A stretch of DNA of 64,000 bases, taken from positions 62,001 through 126,000 of the forward strand of contig NZ_QZCG01000001.1 in the NCBI RefSeq assembly GCF_003591515.1, written 5' to 3'. The notes beneath the pieces were generated by a model, which was not told the DNA's origin, did not search any database, and saw only the letters and a program-made list of their open reading frames with translations. The position numbers and the translations under genes are program-made. Positions 27,836 to 35,102 of the stretch are shown here, one piece after another (the stretch's first letter is position 1; the number at the start of each line of letters is the position of its first letter). Origin of the DNA: Paracoccus onubensis. GTDB lineage: Bacteria > Pseudomonadota > Alphaproteobacteria > Rhodobacterales > Rhodobacteraceae.

Positions 27836-27852
27836 GCGATTGTAACAATCGC
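27836..27852. promoter_or_regulatory. perfect dyad upstream of the siderophore operon
   Basis: GCGATTG-TAA-CAATCGC, 7-base arms with a 3-base centre, ending 27 bases before the first siderophore gene. Its position and symmetry suit a repressor operator in the 5' region; an iron-dependent regulator is the natural guess, but it does not look like a classical Fur box. It could also fold as a small hairpin. Confidence 0.4.
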
Positions 27853-27879
27853 AGATGTTTTGCGCGAAAGGATGGCGAC

Positions 27880-29502
27880 ATGTCCCAGACTCCACCGGGG
27901 TGGCAGGCTCTCTGCCCATTTTGGCCCGCCGAGCTTGCGGAAACCTATCGCAAGGCCGGGCTTTGGCAGGCCCGAACCTTCAGCGACATTCTGGACGATC
28001 TGGCTGCGACTCATGATGACCGGCTGGCAGTAATCGACGGAACGCGCCGCTTTGGCTATGCCGATTTGCGTGATCGCTCGCTGGCGCTTGCCTGCGGGTT
28101 GTACAGGCTGGGCCTGCGGCGCGGCGACCGGGTTATCGTCCAGCTTCCCAATTGCGCCGAATTCATCGAGCTGTGTTTTGCGCTGTTCCGATTGGGGGTG
28201 GTGCCGGTCCTGGCATTGCCCGCCCATCGCGATCTGGAAATCGGCCAGTTCGCCGCGTTTTCCGAAGCGAAAGCCTGTTTCATTCCCGCCAGTGTCGAGG
28301 GATTCGATATGGTGGCGATGGCGCATCGGGTTCAGAAGGCCACGCCCTCGTTGCGCCATATCGTCGTGCTGGGGACGGATCTTGATGCGCTTTACCAGCA
28401 GGACGAGTCCCCCGAATGGGAGGCGCCCGACGCCGAGGATGTTGCCTGTTTCCAGATTTCGGGCGGCACAACCGGCGTTCCCAAGCTGATCCCGCGCAGA
28501 CATATGGAATATATCTACAATGTGCGTTGCGCCGCGCGCGCCAGCGGGTTTTCGCAGGCGACCCGTTATCTGTGCGCATTGCCGATGTCGCATAACTTCC
28601 CGATGGCCTGTCCCGGATTTATCGGGACGTTGATGTCGGGCGGCACCGTGGTGATCGCGTCCAATCCATCGCCCGATACCTGTTTCGGGCTGATCGCAGA
28701 ACATGGCGTTACCGTCACCGCTCTGGTTCCGCCGCTGGTGCTTCTGTGGCTGGAATCGGTGAAAGCGCCCCTGTCGCTGGAGCTTCTGCAGGTCGGCGGC
28801 GCCAAGCTCAATCCCTCGACGGCACGGCGGATCCTGCCGGAACTGGGCTGCCGTCTTCAGCAGGTACTGGGCATGGCCGAGGGGCTGATCTGCTATACCG
28901 GGCTGGACGACCCGGAACTGCGGGTCATCCAGACCCAGGGCAGGCCCATGTCCGAATGGGACGAATTGCGGGTGATCCGCCCCGACGGGACCGAGGCCGG
29001 GCCGGGGCAGACCGGCGAGTTGCAGGTACGCGGTCCCTATACGATCCGTGGTTATTTCAACCGTCCCGATGTCGATCGCGAATCCTTCACGCCGGACGGG
29101 TTCTATCGCAGTGGCGATATCGTCAGCCGCAATGAAGACGGCTATCTGACCGTCGAGGGGCGCGACAAGGATCAGATCAATTGCGGCGGTGAAAAGATCG
29201 GCGTCGACGAGGTCGAGGATCTGCTGCTTTATCACCCTTCGGTCGTGGATGCCGCAGTGGTGGCCCGCCCTGACGCCAGGATGGGCGAGTGTGCCTGCGC
29301 CATCGTCATCCCCCGCGACCCGCGTCCTTCCGCGCTGTCGCTGCGCCGTCATCTGCGCGATGCGGGTCTTGCCGGCTTCAAGATCCCCGACGAGGTGATC
29401 TTTGTCGCCTCTTTCCCGCAGACTGGCGTCGGCAAGATCAATAAGCGGCAATTACGCGAAATGCTGCGGCAAGAGCATTTCGGCGGGGAGGTGACAGCAT
29501 GA
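27880..29502 (+). CDS. aryl-AMP ligase, predicted salicylate-specific (siderophore)
   Basis: 540 aa stand-alone adenylation enzyme of the DhbE/EntE/PchD family, which activates an aryl acid with ATP and loads it on an aryl carrier protein. Motifs: P-loop SGGTTGVPK (194-202), GMAEGLICYTG (331-341), and the C-terminal hinge and catalytic Lys in TGVGKINKRQ. The substrate-pocket motif reads H238-N-F-P-M-A-C244-P. From structural work on DhbE, Ser at this spot goes with 2,3-dihydroxybenzoate and Cys with salicylate, so salicylate is predicted. Overlaps the salicylate-forming lyase by ATGA. AAAGG lies 8 bases before the ATG. Confidence 0.88.
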   Translation: MSQTPPGWQALCPFWPAELAETYRKAGLWQARTFSDILDDLAATHDDRLAVIDGTRRFGYADLRDRSLALACGLYRLGLRRGDRVIVQLPNCAEFIELCFALFRLGVVPVLALPAHRDLEIGQFAAFSEAKACFIPASVEGFDMVAMAHRVQKATPSLRHIVVLGTDLDALYQQDESPEWEAPDAEDVACFQISGGTTGVPKLIPRRHMEYIYNVRCAARASGFSQATRYLCALPMSHNFPMACPGFIGTLMSGGTVVIASNPSPDTCFGLIAEHGVTVTALVPPLVLLWLESVKAPLSLELLQVGGAKLNPSTARRILPELGCRLQQVLGMAEGLICYTGLDDPELRVIQTQGRPMSEWDELRVIRPDGTEAGPGQTGELQVRGPYTIRGYFNRPDVDRESFTPDGFYRSGDIVSRNEDGYLTVEGRDKDQINCGGEKIGVDEVEDLLLYHPSVVDAAVVARPDARMGECACAIVIPRDPRPSALSLRRHLRDAGLAGFKIPDEVIFVASFPQTGVGKINKRQLREMLRQEHFGGEVTA

Positions 29503-29885
29503 GCAGGCTCACGCATGACGAGCCCGGGCTGCATCCGGTTTTGCCGGACGACGCACGTTCCCTTGACGATATCCGCGAGGGAATCGACGGCATTGACCGT
29601 CGGATGATCGAATTGCTGGCGTTGCGTCTCGACTATGTCCAGCGCGCAGCCGATTTCAAACCCGATCTCGCCTCGGTCCCCGCGCCCGAGCGGGTTCGCG
29701 CGATGCTGGACGACCGCGCCGAATGGGCGGCTTCCCTTGGCCTGTCCTCGGATTTTATCGCTCCGCTTTTCGCACAGGTCAGCGAGTGGTTCATCCGCCA
29801 GCAGGTCGCGCATTGGCCCGACCGCAATCCCGTCACCCGCGAAAGCAAGTCCGGCACGACCTCTGCTTCCGGGGTGGATAACTGA
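29499..29885 (+). CDS. isochorismate pyruvate lyase, PchB-like (chorismate mutase fold)
   Basis: 128 aa AroQ-type helical protein predicted to turn isochorismate into salicylate and pyruvate. PchB-type residues are in place: Arg26 (DDIREGID), Arg43 (ALRLDYV), Lys54 (ADFKPD) and Gln101/102 (IRQQVAHW), with the spacing seen in salicylate-forming lyases, plus the APERVRAML segment. Start overlaps the aryl-AMP ligase stop; 11 bases before the isochorismate synthase. Chorismate mutase activity is the alternative, but the neighbours supply isochorismate. Confidence 0.85.
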   Translation: MSRLTHDEPGLHPVLPDDARSLDDIREGIDGIDRRMIELLALRLDYVQRAADFKPDLASVPAPERVRAMLDDRAEWAASLGLSSDFIAPLFAQVSEWFIRQQVAHWPDRNPVTRESKSGTTSASGVDN

Positions 29886-29896
29886 AGGAATTCCCC

Positions 29897-31063
29897 ATGA
29901 CTTCGATGTTGCAAGACTTCATGCCCGACAGGGCAGAAACGACTTTGCCCTATTTCACCTTTGGCGGCGCACGCGGATTTGTCGCCGGCCGCGGCGCGGC
30001 GCGCCCGGTCGCGCGTGGGCCGGCGGAAACGCTGGAAGAACGCGTGACCACAGCGCTGTCTTCCGCCGGCGCGGACGCGGCAATCGGCGGCGCGCTGCCC
30101 TTTGACCGCGATGCGGATGACTACCTGTGGCTGACTGACCGTCTCAGCTATGAAATCTCACCCGCCACCGACCGGGCGCCCGCATCCACGGTCGGAGTGC
30201 AGGCGGAACCTTCGGCAAGGATCTATGCGGAGGCCGTCGCCCGGGCGCTGCGGATCATGGAGGACGAGACAGGAGACGAACGGCTGCGCAAGATCGTGCT
30301 TGCCCGCACATTGGCGGTTCAGGCTGAACGCTCCATCTCGTTGCCGGGGCTGCTGTCGCGGCTGACCGAAGACCCGGCGGCTACCGCCTATCAGGTCGCC
30401 TTGCCCCATAGCCCCGAACGGCAGGGCAGGTTCCTTGTCGGAGCGACGCCCGAATTGTTGGTGGAGAAATCCGGCTCGCGCGTGTCGTCCTTCCCCCTTG
30501 CCGGATCGGCGCGGCGCAGTCGCGATCCACAGGCGGATGCGGCGGCGGCAAGCGGCCTTGCCGCATCGGAAAAGGACCGGCGCGAACATGCGATGGTGGT
30601 GGAATATATCCTTGATACATTGTCGCCTTATTGCCGTGAACTCGGCGCGCCCGAAGGCACCGGACTGACCTCGACCCGCAGCATGTGGCATCTGGGCACG
30701 CGCCTTGAAGGGGTGCTGAAAGAAAACGACATCCCTTCGGTGGTGCTGGCGGGCTGTCTGCATCCCACCCCTGCCGTCTGCGGACTTCCGCGTGAACGCG
30801 CCGCCGGGCTGATCCGCGATCTTGAGCCGGTGGACCGCGATTTCTACGCCGGAGCGGTCGGCTGGAGTACCGCGAACGGTGACGGCTCATGGTATGTCGC
30901 CATCCGCTGCGCCGAAATTTGCGGCAGCCGCGCCCGTCTTTACGCAGGGGCGGGCATCGTGCCCGGCTCGGACCCGGCGGCGGAAGCGGCCGAGACCGCC
31001 GCCAAATTCGAAGCATTGCTCAGGGCTTTCGGCCTGCCCTCCGCAACCGGCATCGCCCAATAA
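29897..31063 (+). CDS. isochorismate synthase (DhbC/EntC type)
   Basis: 388 aa chorismate-utilising enzyme producing isochorismate, the shared precursor of salicylate and 2,3-dihydroxybenzoate. Seen are KIVLARTL, the LVGATPELLVEKSG segment, the PLAGSARRS loop, EHAMVVEYI with the Mg-binding Glu, and the C-terminal LAGCLHPTPAVCGLPR and YAGAVGW blocks of the family. AAGGA lies 9 bases before the ATG. Confidence 0.94.
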   Translation: MTSMLQDFMPDRAETTLPYFTFGGARGFVAGRGAARPVARGPAETLEERVTTALSSAGADAAIGGALPFDRDADDYLWLTDRLSYEISPATDRAPASTVGVQAEPSARIYAEAVARALRIMEDETGDERLRKIVLARTLAVQAERSISLPGLLSRLTEDPAATAYQVALPHSPERQGRFLVGATPELLVEKSGSRVSSFPLAGSARRSRDPQADAAAASGLAASEKDRREHAMVVEYILDTLSPYCRELGAPEGTGLTSTRSMWHLGTRLEGVLKENDIPSVVLAGCLHPTPAVCGLPRERAAGLIRDLEPVDRDFYAGAVGWSTANGDGSWYVAIRCAEICGSRARLYAGAGIVPGSDPAAEAAETAAKFEALLRAFGLPSATGIAQ

Positions 31064-31082
31064 CATCGACCGGAGTATCTTG

Positions 31083-31727
31083 ATGTCTCTTCCTACCATC
31101 GCCGCCTATGATCTGCCCACCCCGCGCGAGTTGCCGGACTCGAAAGCGCCGTGGCAGGCGGAATCCGGGCGGATGGCCCTGCTGGTGCATGACATGCAGC
31201 GGTATTTCTGCGCCGCCTACAAACAGGATACGGCCCCGCTTTCCGGGGTGATCGCGAATATCGCACGACTGCTGCAATCGGCACGGCAGCATGGTGTGCC
31301 GATCTTTTACACGGCGCAGAAAGGCAATCAGCTTCTGGCGGATCGCGGCTTGCAGGCCGATCTTTGGGGGCCGGGGATGAAGGCCGTACCCGAGCATGAA
31401 GATATCCTGCCCGAACTCGCCCCTGCGGCGGGCGATATCGTGCTGGTCAAGCATCGTTACAGTGCGTTCCAGCGTTCGAATCTCGAACATCTGATGCGCG
31501 CCCGAGGGCGGGATCAGCTGGCGATTGCCGGGATCTATGCGCATATCGGCTGTTTCGCGACCGCGGTCGAGGCATTCCAGCGCGACATCCAGCCATTTGT
31601 CATTGCGGATGCCCAGGCCGATTTCGATCGCGCCGGGCATGATATGGCGATGTCGATGGCGGCGGGTTACAGCGGCGTGGTGACCGGAACGGATGCGTTG
31701 ATCGCGGCATTGGAGGCGACAGCATGA
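31083..31727 (+). CDS. isochorismatase without carrier domain (EntB N-terminal type)
   Basis: 214 aa. Hydrolyses isochorismate to 2,3-dihydro-2,3-dihydroxybenzoate. Visible are LLVHDMQRYF (catalytic Asp), FYTAQKGNQ, LVKHRYSAFQ with the catalytic Lys, and IAGIYAHIGCFATAVEAFQRDI, where the Cys is the family's conserved one. EntB, DhbB and VibB carry a C-terminal aryl carrier domain; here the protein ends right after the hydrolase domain and the carrier is a separate gene at 33078-33317. GGAG lies 7 bases before the ATG. Stop overlaps the next start by ATGA. Confidence 0.93.
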   Translation: MSLPTIAAYDLPTPRELPDSKAPWQAESGRMALLVHDMQRYFCAAYKQDTAPLSGVIANIARLLQSARQHGVPIFYTAQKGNQLLADRGLQADLWGPGMKAVPEHEDILPELAPAAGDIVLVKHRYSAFQRSNLEHLMRARGRDQLAIAGIYAHIGCFATAVEAFQRDIQPFVIADAQADFDRAGHDMAMSMAAGYSGVVTGTDALIAALEATA

Positions 31728-32500
31728 AACTGGAAGGTTTTTCCAATCGGGCCGCTTTCGTAACCGGCGCGGCGGGCGGCATCGGTCTTGCCCTGGTCGC
31801 GGCCCTGCATGCGGCGGGCGCAAGAGTATTCGCGACCGATATCCCCGAGGCGCTGGACGGGCTGCTGGAATGGGACAGCAACGAGACCGTTCACTGGCAC
31901 AGGCTGGATGTCAGCGATCCTGTTGCCGTCGCGGATTGCGTCGCGCTGGCCGAGGAAACCGTGGGGCCGTTATCGCTTGCCGTGCATGCGGCGGGGATAT
32001 TGTCCACGACGCCCGTTCTTGACCTGACCCCGGCCGAATGGGAACGGGTAATGAGCGTCAATGCCGGAGGCTGTTTCAACGTTCTGCAAGCTTTGGGCCG
32101 GGTCATGCTGCCGCGTGGCAAGGGGTCAATCGTCGTGGTCGGCTCGAATGCCGCTGGGGTTCCCCGGCAGAACATGGCGGCCTATGCCGCGTCGAAAGCG
32201 GCCATTGCGATGCTGACGCGCTGCGTGGGGCTGGAACTTGCGGGGCACGGCATCCGCTGCAATATCCTTGCCCCCGGATCGACGCTGACGCCGATGCAGA
32301 CCGGGATGTGGGCCGATGAAAGCGGCGCCGCCAAGGTGATCGCCGGCGACCCGGCCAGCTATCGCACCGGCATTCCGCTGGGCAAGCTGGCCGCGCCCGA
32401 GGATATCGCCGCCGCCGCGATGTTCCTGCTATCCGATCAGGCCGGGCAGATCACCATGACCGATCTTTATGTGGATGGCGGGGCGACATTGCGCGCGTGA
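31724..32500 (+). CDS. 2,3-dihydro-2,3-dihydroxybenzoate dehydrogenase (EntA type)
   Basis: 258 aa short-chain dehydrogenase completing 2,3-dihydroxybenzoate. Cofactor motif TGAAGGIG near residue 14, VHAAGIL, catalytic Ser-Tyr-Lys in SNAAGVPRQNMAAYAASKAA, and the EntA-like C-terminus with TMTDLYVDGGATLRA. Last gene of the plus-strand precursor operon; its end overlaps the convergent phosphopantetheinyl transferase gene by 34 bases. Confidence 0.93.
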   Translation: MKLEGFSNRAAFVTGAAGGIGLALVAALHAAGARVFATDIPEALDGLLEWDSNETVHWHRLDVSDPVAVADCVALAEETVGPLSLAVHAAGILSTTPVLDLTPAEWERVMSVNAGGCFNVLQALGRVMLPRGKGSIVVVGSNAAGVPRQNMAAYAASKAAIAMLTRCVGLELAGHGIRCNILAPGSTLTPMQTGMWADESGAAKVIAGDPASYRTGIPLGKLAAPEDIAAAAMFLLSDQAGQITMTDLYVDGGATLRA

Positions 32501-33081
32501 AGCGCGATCCATGTCAGAACCCGCCCGCGCCCGATCCGGTAATGCACCGCAAAGCGATGGCCCGCAGGCCAGTCGGGCGACAAATCCTGCGTCAGGACAA
32601 GCGAGCAGGGGGCGTCGAACCGCGCCGCCTGAAAGCCGAAATAGCCGACATGCGGATACAGCGCCTTGAACAGGCTTTCCTTGGCCGAAAAGGCCAGCGT
32701 CAGGCTTAGCGGATCCTTTTCCGCGACCGGACCGATCACCGGGATCACGTCCCGCGCGGCCGAGACATCCATCACCGTTTCGATATCGATCCCGGCTGCG
32801 TGATAGCGCCGCGCACAGGCGACCAGCGCCACCGCGTTCCGGCGGTTGTGGCTGATCGAGCCGATGGTGCCCTTGGGCCACAGGGGCAGGCGATCCGGCC
32901 CCATGCCGATCAGGGCGGCCTGCCCGGTCAGCCGCCGCAGCGCCGCCCGCGCTGCCAATCGTCCGGCGGCATATTCGGCTCGCCGCCGGGGCCGGGCTGC
33001 GGCGATTTCCGCGGGCAGGAGGGGCAGATCCGCCTCATCGCCCACCTGCCGCAGTGCAAAGGCAAGGCCGCCGTCGTTCAC
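32467..33081 (-). CDS. Sfp/EntD-type 4'-phosphopantetheinyl transferase
   Basis: About 204 aa; adds the phosphopantetheine arm to carrier-domain serines, here those of the aryl carrier protein and the PCP. Motifs: SISHNRRNAVAL, the Mg-binding GIDIETV, and FSAKESLFKALYP. A GTG at 33081 overlaps the carrier-protein stop as GTGA and is preferred; an ATG at 33114 would overlap that gene by 37 bases. Last gene of the minus-strand unit ligase-ArCP-transferase, and convergent with the dehydrogenase. Confidence 0.9.
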   Translation of the reverse strand: MNDGGLAFALRQVGDEADLPLLPAEIAAARPRRRAEYAAGRLAARAALRRLTGQAALIGMGPDRLPLWPKGTIGSISHNRRNAVALVACARRYHAAGIDIETVMDVSAARDVIPVIGPVAEKDPLSLTLAFSAKESLFKALYPHVGYFGFQAARFDAPCSLVLTQDLSPDWPAGHRFAVHYRIGRGRVLTWIALHARNVAPPST

Positions 33082-33317
33082 CCGGCGCGGCGTTCGCGGA
33101 TCAGTTCCGACCATGCGTTCAGGGTGGGGTTGCGGGCCAGTTCTTCGAAGCTGACCTGAATGCCCCGCTCTTTCAACTCTCCGGCCAAAGTCATGATGCG
33201 GATGGAATCAAGGCCGTAGAAGATCAGGCTTTCCTCGGGGTCGATACTGTCCTCATCCTCGATCAGTTCGGTGACGCGGGCTTGCAGCCAATCGGCATCG
33301 GTAAGCGTCTCAGTCAT
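33078..33317 (-). CDS. stand-alone aryl carrier protein
   Basis: 79 aa, one carrier domain. The phosphopantetheine site is YGLDSIRIMTLAGEL with Ser at about residue 36, and the DSI pattern is typical of EntB/VibB aryl carriers. Carries the activated aryl group to the condensation or cyclisation domains. ATG 33317 is chosen (AAGGA 9 bases upstream); ATGs at 33335 and 33371 are alternatives. It follows the dihydroxybenzoate ligase by 37 bases. Confidence 0.92.
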   Translation of the reverse strand: MTETLTDADWLQARVTELIEDEDSIDPEESLIFYGLDSIRIMTLAGELKERGIQVSFEELARNPTLNAWSELIRERRAG

Positions 33318-33354
33318 TCCGGAAAATCCTTCCATTCCGATTGTGATTTTGAAA

Positions 33355-34971
33355 TCATGCGCATGCGGCATCTTCCTGCAGAAGCATGTCGCGCAGTCTG
33401 ACCTTGTCGGTCTTGCCCACCGGAGTCAGCGGCATCTGGTCGATGAAGCGAACCCGGTCGGGCAGTTTGTATTCGGCGATTCCCAGCGTCATCAGATGCC
33501 GCCGCAATTCAACCGCCCTCAGCTTCTCGCGCGGGACGATGAAGGCGCAGCTGCGTTCGCCCAGACGTGCATCGCCCATCGCCACAAGCGCGGCGGCATG
33601 AACGGCGGGATGACGTTGCAACAGATGCTCGATCTCTTCGGCGGCAATCTTCTCTCCGCCGCGATTGATCTGATCCTTGACCCGGCCGACGACGCGCAGA
33701 TAGCCCTCGGGTGTGCGCTCGACGATATCGCCGGTGAAATAGAACCCGTCGGCATCGAAGCTGCGGACGTTATGCTCGGGGCTGCGATAATAGCCGCGGA
33801 ACGTATAGGGTCCCCGCGTCGCCAGCAATCCGGCTTCACCATCCGGCAGGTCCTGACCGTCCGGGCCAACCACGCGAATCTCGTCATCGGGACTGATCGG
33901 GCGGCCCTGCGTGGTAAGGATACGCTCCGCGGGATCGTCAAGGCGGGTATAGTTCACCAGACCCTCGGCCATGCCGAAGACCTGCTGCAATGCGCAGCCC
34001 AGCGTTTCGGGTAGCCGGCGGGCGGTGGCCTCGGCGAAGCTTGCCCCGCCCACCTGCACCAGTTGCAGCGAGGTCAGGGCGGAATTGTCGCGCTCGGCCG
34101 CCTCAAGCCATAACAGCACCGCCGAAGGCACCAGCGCCGCCATCGTCACGCGATGGTGCCGGACCAGATCGAAGCACAGCGCCGGATCCGGGTTTGCCGC
34201 CAGAACAACCGTCCCGCCCGCATGAAACACGCCAAGCGCGCCGGGTGAACTCATCAGGTAGTTATGCGGCGCGGGCATGGCGCAGAGATAGCGGGTCTCG
34301 GGCGTCAGCCCGCAGATCACGGCGCTTTCGCGGATGCTGTAATCGTAATCGTCATGGGTGCGCGGGATCAGCTTTGGCGTGCCGGTGCTGCCGCCTGACA
34401 GCTGAAAGAAGGCCACACCATCCGCAGGGGTCGGCATTTCCGTGAAATCCTGTGGCACCGGCCCCGAAAGCCAGTGTTGCAGCGATCTTTCGGTGGAGTC
34501 CTCGCCATGAAACAGCGCCAGCATATCTGGCGCGTTCTGCCGCAATTCCTCGGCAAACCGATCGTCCCCGAACAATTCATGGCTGCGCGAGGCAACCAGC
34601 AGGCGTGGCCGGATCTGTTCGGCATAGGCGGAAAGCTCGGCCCGGCGATGGGTGAACAGCGCGTTCAACGGCACGATTCCCGCCTTCATGAGCGCAAGGA
34701 ACACCATGTAGAATTCCGCGACATTCGGCAGTTGCACCAGGGCGGTATCGCCATGCCGCAATCCGGCCGCCTGCAACCGCGCGGCCAGTGCCGACGAGGC
34801 GCGGTCCAGTTCGCGATAGCTGATCTCGCGTCCGTCGCAGATCACCGCAATCGCTTCGGGTCGCTGCCGCGCTTGACGGCTGACTGCATGATGCAGGGGC
34901 TTGCCGATCCAGTAACCAAGCTTGCGATAGCGATCGGCAAATGCCTCCGGCCATGGAGTAAACTCTACCAT
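33355..34971 (-). CDS. 2,3-dihydroxybenzoate-AMP ligase
   Basis: 538 aa DhbE/EntE-type adenylation enzyme. P-loop SGGSTGTPK (192-200), pocket motif H236-N-Y-L-M-S-S242-P with Ser at the position that fits the 3-hydroxyl of dihydroxybenzoate, and GMAEGLVNYTRLDD, identical to that stretch of B. subtilis DhbE as I recall it. C-terminal TPVGKTDKVR carries the catalytic Lys. First gene of the minus-strand unit with the aryl carrier protein and the phosphopantetheinyl transferase. Divergent from the NRPS gene. Confidence 0.92.
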   Translation of the reverse strand: MVEFTPWPEAFADRYRKLGYWIGKPLHHAVSRQARQRPEAIAVICDGREISYRELDRASSALAARLQAAGLRHGDTALVQLPNVAEFYMVFLALMKAGIVPLNALFTHRRAELSAYAEQIRPRLLVASRSHELFGDDRFAEELRQNAPDMLALFHGEDSTERSLQHWLSGPVPQDFTEMPTPADGVAFFQLSGGSTGTPKLIPRTHDDYDYSIRESAVICGLTPETRYLCAMPAPHNYLMSSPGALGVFHAGGTVVLAANPDPALCFDLVRHHRVTMAALVPSAVLLWLEAAERDNSALTSLQLVQVGGASFAEATARRLPETLGCALQQVFGMAEGLVNYTRLDDPAERILTTQGRPISPDDEIRVVGPDGQDLPDGEAGLLATRGPYTFRGYYRSPEHNVRSFDADGFYFTGDIVERTPEGYLRVVGRVKDQINRGGEKIAAEEIEHLLQRHPAVHAAALVAMGDARLGERSCAFIVPREKLRAVELRRHLMTLGIAEYKLPDRVRFIDQMPLTPVGKTDKVRLRDMLLQEDAACA

Positions 34972-35040
34972 ATCTCACCTGACGTGATTTTGTTCGATGT
35001 CTGGCTAAGGGCTGAAATCTGCCCGTGGCTTCGGTGCGTG

Positions 35041-35068
35041 TTGACCGCGGGCTATAACTGAGTATTTT
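35041..35068 (+). promoter_or_regulatory. candidate promoter of the NRPS gene
   Basis: TTGACC at 35041-35046 and TATTTT at 35063-35068, spaced 16 bases, about 35 bases before the preferred NRPS start. It lies in the 131-base divergent gap, which is AT-rich at its right end. No recognisable iron-box was found. Confidence 0.4.
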
Positions 35069-35102
35069 TATCATGATTTGTCAACCATCCCGACAGGACA
35101 TC

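Noticed and set aside
27784..29451. Long open frame (about 555 codons) antisense to the salicylate-type ligase
   Set aside because: It is the shadow of a GC-rich gene; the sense frame has clear adenylation motifs and the antisense protein has none.
34474..35061. Plus-strand open frame running into the NRPS promoter region
   Set aside because: Antisense to the dihydroxybenzoate ligase start and without a ribosome binding site or family match.
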